Positions 5,113 through 7,980 of a DNA stretch of 7,980 nucleotides are shown here, in pieces. Under the pieces are notes generated by a model that was not told where the DNA came from, did no database searches, and saw only the letters and a list, made by a program, of their open reading frames with translations. The DNA is taken from positions 1,526 to 9,505 of the forward strand of contig PQAI01000047.1 of assembly GCA_003105245.1 (NCBI GenBank). Reading direction: 5' to 3'. Origin of the DNA: Betaproteobacteria bacterium (GTDB lineage Bacteria; Pseudomonadota; Gammaproteobacteria; Burkholderiales; Usitatibacteraceae). How positions within the stretch are numbered: position 1 is the first letter of the stretch; each line of letters starts with the position of its first letter. Made by a program: the position numbers and the translations under genes.

Positions 5113-6099
5113 ATGGACCGGATGACCCGCCGTCATGCCCTCGGCGCGCTCGGCGCCATCGCCCTGGGCGCGGCCCTTCCCGCCCCGGCCCAGTCGCCGC
5201 GAGTGCAGAGCTGGCCCCTGGGCACGGCCCGCCGCACCGGCATCCACGACGTCGCCCCGGCTCCCGACGGGGGCGTCTGGTTCAGCGCCCAGGCGAGCGG
5301 GCACCTGGGCTGGTTCGATCCCGCCAAGGGCAAGACGGAGCTCATCGACCTGCTGGGCAATTCCTCGCCGCACGGCGTGATCCAGGGGCCGGACAAGGCG
5401 GCGTGGCTCACCGACGGCGGCGCGCAGGCCATCGTGCGCGTGGGCTGGCCCGACCGCGGCGTGCGCGCCTACCGCCTGCCGGAGGGCACGCCCTACGCGA
5501 ACCTCAACACCTGCGCCTTCGATGGCGACGGCGACCTCTGGTTCACGGGCCAGGGCGGGGTGATCGGCAAGGTGACCGTGAAGAGCGGCAAGGTCGAGGT
5601 GTGGGACTCCCCGCGGGGAAGCGGGCCCTACGGCATCTGCGCGACCCCCTCGGGCGACATCTGGTACTGCTCGCTCGCCGGGTCCTTCATCGCGAAGGTC
5701 GACCGCAAGACCGGGGAGTCGATCGTCGTGGAGCCGCCGACGCGAAGGAACGGCGCCCGCCGAGTCTGGAGCGACAGCCGCGGGCGCATCTGGGTGAGCG
5801 AGTGGACGAGCGGCAATCTCTCGATGCACGACCCGGCATCGAGGAGCTGGCGCACCTGGAAGATGCCCGGCAACAACCCGCACGCCTACGCGGTGTACGT
5901 GGACGAGCGCGACGTCGCGTGGGTCGCGGAGTGGACCTCGAACGCCGTCTATTCCTTCGACCCGCGCACGGAGAAGTTCGAGCGCTTCGACTTCCCGCGC
6001 CCCGGCACCAACATCCGCCAGATCCTGGGCCGCAAGGGCGAGGTGTGGCTGCCCGAGAGCGGCACGGAGCACATCACCGTCATCCGCACCGCCACGTGA
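5113..6099 (+). CDS. Tat-exported seven-bladed Vgb-like beta-propeller (streptogramin-lyase family)
   Basis: The 328-residue precursor begins MDRMTRRHALGALGAIALG. This is a twin-arginine (Tat) signal with a TRRHAL motif, a hydrophobic core and an APAQ cleavage region near residue 27. The mature part repeats a blade motif with Gly/Asp followed by Trp. The repeat tryptophans fall at 56, 98, 143, 184, 227, 270 and 312, so seven blades of about 43 residues are all present. The composition and motif (PDGGVWF, GDGDLWF, SGDIWY, RGRIWV) match the Vgb/virginiamycin B lyase-like family. True Vgb linearises streptogramin B antibiotics, but most chromosomal homologues have no shown activity, and I could not identify its ExH catalytic pair here. 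Resistance should therefore not be inferred. GGAG at 5103-5106 sits 6 bases before the chosen ATG at 5113; ATG at 5122 is an alternative that keeps the Tat signal. The divergent gap 4970-5112 shows no convincing promoter. Export by Tat suggests folding or cofactor loading in the cytoplasm. Confidence 0.84.
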   Translation: MDRMTRRHALGALGAIALGAALPAPAQSPRVQSWPLGTARRTGIHDVAPAPDGGVWFSAQASGHLGWFDPAKGKTELIDLLGNSSPHGVIQGPDKAAWLTDGGAQAIVRVGWPDRGVRAYRLPEGTPYANLNTCAFDGDGDLWFTGQGGVIGKVTVKSGKVEVWDSPRGSGPYGICATPSGDIWYCSLAGSFIAKVDRKTGESIVVEPPTRRNGARRVWSDSRGRIWVSEWTSGNLSMHDPASRSWRTWKMPGNNPHAYAVYVDERDVAWVAEWTSNAVYSFDPRTEKFERFDFPRPGTNIRQILGRKGEVWLPESGTEHITVIRTAT

Positions 6100-6102
6100 T
6101 TC

Positions 6103-6138
6103 TCCCCTCTCCCTTGGGAGAGGGGTCGGGGGTGAGGG
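6103..6138. repeat. REP-like inverted repeat with GGGTGAGGG tail, between convergent genes
   Basis: CCCCTCTCCC (6104-6113) and GGGAGAGGGG (6116-6125) are perfect reverse complements separated by TT. They can fold into a hairpin with a CTTG loop, followed by TCGGGGGTGAGGG. The element fills most of the 46-base gap between the stops of the propeller and the acyl-CoA dehydrogenase genes. I recall closely similar CCCTCTCCC...GGGAGAGGG...GGTGAGGG elements dispersed between genes in many GC-rich proteobacteria (memory, not searched). The same 14 bases that open it recur at 7967. No T-tract follows, so if it terminates transcription it does so as a REP-type structure. Confidence 0.75.
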
Positions 6139-6145
6139 TGCGGCC

Positions 6146-7906
6146 TCAGGCGTCCGTAGGCGTCTCCACCGTGAGCGATCCGCTCTCGAGCGCGCGCTCC
6201 GCGATCGCCTTCAGCCGCCCGTCCTGGTTGCGCTCGAGCGCGCGCAGCGCCCGGCGCGTGCGCCGCATCGCCATCGTGATGAAGATGCGCGCGTTGTCGA
6301 CGTCGGCGGTGGCTTTCTCGGGACCTCCGGCCTTGCCGATGGCCCAGGTGGCGCGCGACAGCGCCGCGGTCGACAGGTAGATGTCGATGGCGCTGTTGGC
6401 CAGCCGCTCCTGGTGGAACTGGCGCTCGATCACGTCCTTGCCGTGCGTCATGAGGAGCTTCTCGACCGCGCCCGACAGGTCGTGGACGGCCTTGCACACC
6501 AGCTCGGCCTCCTCCTTGAGCGCGGGGTGCACGTGCGTGAGGGTGCAGGGGCCGAGCTGGCGCTTCACCTTGCCGCCGAGATAGGAGCCGATGGCGCCCA
6601 GGGAGCGCAGCGGGTCCTTGAAGGCGCGCCCCAGCTCCTTCAGGTTCTCCCCGGGCTGCTGCAGGCCCGAGAGCGCGACGAGGGCGCGCAGGACCTCGTT
6701 GGTGCCCTCGAAGATCAGCATGATGCGCGAGTCGCGCACCGCCTGCTCGTACGGGTACTCCTTCGAGTAGCCCAGGCCGCCGGCCACCTGCTGCGCCTCC
6801 AGGGCGGCACGCAGCGCGAGCTCGGAGCCGTACACCTTGCAAGCGGCCGTCTCGAGCGAGAAGTCGATGCCTCCGCGGTCCACCATGGAGGCGCAGAGGA
6901 TCCACGCGGCATCCAGCGCGTAGCACTCGGCCGCGGCGAGCGCGAACTTCTTCTGCAGGATCTCGAAGGATCCGATGGGCCGGCCGAACTGCTTCCTCTC
7001 CTTCGCGTAGGCGAGCGCGAGGTCGAGGATCTTGCGCGTGCCGCGGGCGGAGGCCGCCGAAAGCCCCAGGCGGCCCGAGTTGAGGATCTCGAGGGCGATC
7101 TTGAAGCCGCCGCCCACCTCGCCCAGGCGGTCCACCACCGGCACCCGCACGTCCTTGAACGACACGGTGCGCGTGTCGCTCGCCTTGATGCCCATCTTCT
7201 CCTCGACCTTGCCCAGCGACACGCCGGGCGCGTTGGCGTCGACGATGAAGGCGGTGACGCGCTGCTTCTGCTTGCCCTCGACCTCCACCGGCACCTTGGC
7301 GAAGACGGTGAAGACGCCGGCGTAGCCCGCGTTCGAGATCCAGATCTTCTCGCCGTCGAGGACGTAGTGCGTGCCGTCGGCCGAGGGGACCGCGGTGGCG
7401 CGCATGGCCTGCGCGTCGGAGCCGGAGCCCGATTCCGTGAGGCAGAAGGCGGCCACGCGCTCGCCGCTCGCGCACTGCGGGAGCCAGCGCCGCTTCTGCT
7501 CCTCGGTGCCGAAGAGCGTGATGCCCTTGCAGCCGATGGACTGGTGGGCGCCGAAGTAGACGGCGAGCGCCCCGTCCACCGTGCCCACCTCGCCGAAGAC
7601 GCGGCTGAAGAGCACCGCGGAGGCGCCGAAGCCGCCGTACTCCTCGGGAATGTTGAGCCCCATCATGCCGAGCTCCGCCATGCCCTTGCGGACCTCGTCG
7701 GGGAAGCGGCCCTCGCGGTCCATGTGCGCGGAGTCCACCGTGGCCGCGGCCCAGGTGCGGAAGGAATCGAGGACGGCGTTGAGGCTCTCGCGTTCCTCCT
7801 GCGAGAGCTCGGGGAAGGGAAACACCAGCTCTTCCCGGATCTCGCCCAGGAAGACGCTGCGGGTGAAGGAGGGGTTGTGCTCGGGATCGGCGAGATGGGA
7901 GGTCAT
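6146..7906 (-). CDS. VLCAD/ACAD9-type acyl-CoA dehydrogenase, long form
   Basis: The 586-residue flavoenzyme would oxidise acyl-CoA to trans-2-enoyl-CoA, passing electrons to electron-transfer flavoprotein. Order of domains: an N-terminal extension ending VFPFPELSQEE (28-38); the alpha-helical N-domain (about 40-150, with GLNIPEEYGG at 83-92); the beta middle domain with FCLTESGSGSD (154-164) and KIWISNA (187-193), which contact FAD and substrate; and the C-domain with ERKQFGRPIGSFEILQ (303-318). The catalytic base is Glu400 in IFEGTNEVLR. A further 170 or so residues follow, the C-terminal extension of the VLCAD/ACAD9 subfamily and not of 380-residue short- and medium-chain enzymes. Long-chain substrates and membrane association are therefore likely (inference). 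The start at 7906 has AGGG 8 bases upstream; a TTG at 7924 is a poorer option. No Etf or other beta-oxidation gene lies within the window, and the short upstream gap 7907-7966 shows no clear promoter. Confidence 0.95.
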   Translation of the reverse strand: MTSHLADPEHNPSFTRSVFLGEIREELVFPFPELSQEERESLNAVLDSFRTWAAATVDSAHMDREGRFPDEVRKGMAELGMMGLNIPEEYGGFGASAVLFSRVFGEVGTVDGALAVYFGAHQSIGCKGITLFGTEEQKRRWLPQCASGERVAAFCLTESGSGSDAQAMRATAVPSADGTHYVLDGEKIWISNAGYAGVFTVFAKVPVEVEGKQKQRVTAFIVDANAPGVSLGKVEEKMGIKASDTRTVSFKDVRVPVVDRLGEVGGGFKIALEILNSGRLGLSAASARGTRKILDLALAYAKERKQFGRPIGSFEILQKKFALAAAECYALDAAWILCASMVDRGGIDFSLETAACKVYGSELALRAALEAQQVAGGLGYSKEYPYEQAVRDSRIMLIFEGTNEVLRALVALSGLQQPGENLKELGRAFKDPLRSLGAIGSYLGGKVKRQLGPCTLTHVHPALKEEAELVCKAVHDLSGAVEKLLMTHGKDVIERQFHQERLANSAIDIYLSTAALSRATWAIGKAGGPEKATADVDNARIFITMAMRRTRRALRALERNQDGRLKAIAERALESGSLTVETPTDA

Positions 7907-7966
7907 GCCAGAGACCCTAGGCAATGGTGCGGCGCATCAATTTGACCGGGGACAACTGAGGGCATT

Positions 7967-7980
7967 TCCCCTCTCCCTTG
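7967..7980. repeat. Second REP-like element, cut by window edge
   Basis: TCCCCTCTCCCTTG is identical to the first 14 bases of the hairpin repeat at 6103-6116 and is in the same orientation. The sequence ends in the loop, so the second arm and tail are unseen. It lies about 60 bases upstream of the acyl-CoA dehydrogenase start. Confidence 0.6.

Noticed and set aside
5113..6099. Calling the propeller a streptogramin resistance gene
   Set aside because: Fold and blade repeats support only the broad Vgb-like family; the catalytic ExH pair could not be identified.
5949..7475. 508-codon minus-strand open frame within the acyl-CoA dehydrogenase and across the repeat
   Set aside because: It is frame-shifted relative to a full-length acyl-CoA dehydrogenase with intact catalytic Glu400, and the product is Arg/Gly-rich.
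6413..7945. 510-codon plus-strand open frame opposite the acyl-CoA dehydrogenase
   Set aside because: It is the antisense shadow of a strongly conserved gene; there is no motif and no ribosome site worth noting.
1..7980. Prophage, transposon, CRISPR, toxin-antitoxin or defence system
   Set aside because: No transposase, integrase, direct-repeat array, small paired genes or compositional break was seen; codon bias looks uniform across the window.

Overview
The window is GC-rich bacterial chromosome, densely coded, with short intergenic gaps and no stretch over 300 bases without a gene. A tripartite-tricarboxylate (Bug/TctC) solute receptor, an OmpA-like envelope protein, a VLCAD-type acyl-CoA dehydrogenase and the codon bias together suggest a Betaproteobacterium (Burkholderiales-like). 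That placement is inference from gene content; there is no rRNA or other marker gene here. No tRNA, rRNA, CRISPR array, transposase, integrase or phage gene was seen.

Left part (1-2054, minus strand): an apparent operon read right to left. It starts with a Bug/TctC periplasmic binding protein (1080-2054). Next is an isocitrate-lyase/PEP-mutase superfamily C-C lyase (148-1080), whose start overlaps the receptor stop by one base. Last is the first 46 codons of a LeuC/aconitase-type dehydratase large subunit (3-140), cut by the window edge. Receptor, lyase and hydratase together read as a small catabolic cassette for a hydroxylated, probably branched, di- or tricarboxylate. The substrate is unknown.

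Middle part (2055-4135): a PaaI-type hotdog thioesterase (2157-2594, plus) diverges from the receptor operon. It converges on a two-gene minus-strand unit: a calcineurin-like metallophosphoesterase (3238-4002), then an FmdE-like protein (2618-3226). A perfect 10-bp stem-loop sits between the convergent stops, and a candidate promoter (4056-4083) precedes the phosphoesterase.

Right part (4136-7980): an exported OmpA-C-domain protein (4136-4969, minus) diverges from a Tat-exported, seven-bladed Vgb-like beta-propeller (5113-6099, plus). The propeller gene converges on a VLCAD-type acyl-CoA dehydrogenase (6146-7906, minus). A REP-like inverted repeat lies between those convergent stops. The first 14 bases of a second copy begin at 7967 and run off the window, so the acyl-CoA dehydrogenase gene is bracketed by the repeat.

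Most of the window is ordinary housekeeping and catabolic sequence. The points most worth checking are the receptor-lyase-hydratase cassette, the FmdE-like gene paired with a phosphoesterase, and the repeat pair. I found no convincing evidence of a wholly new system.
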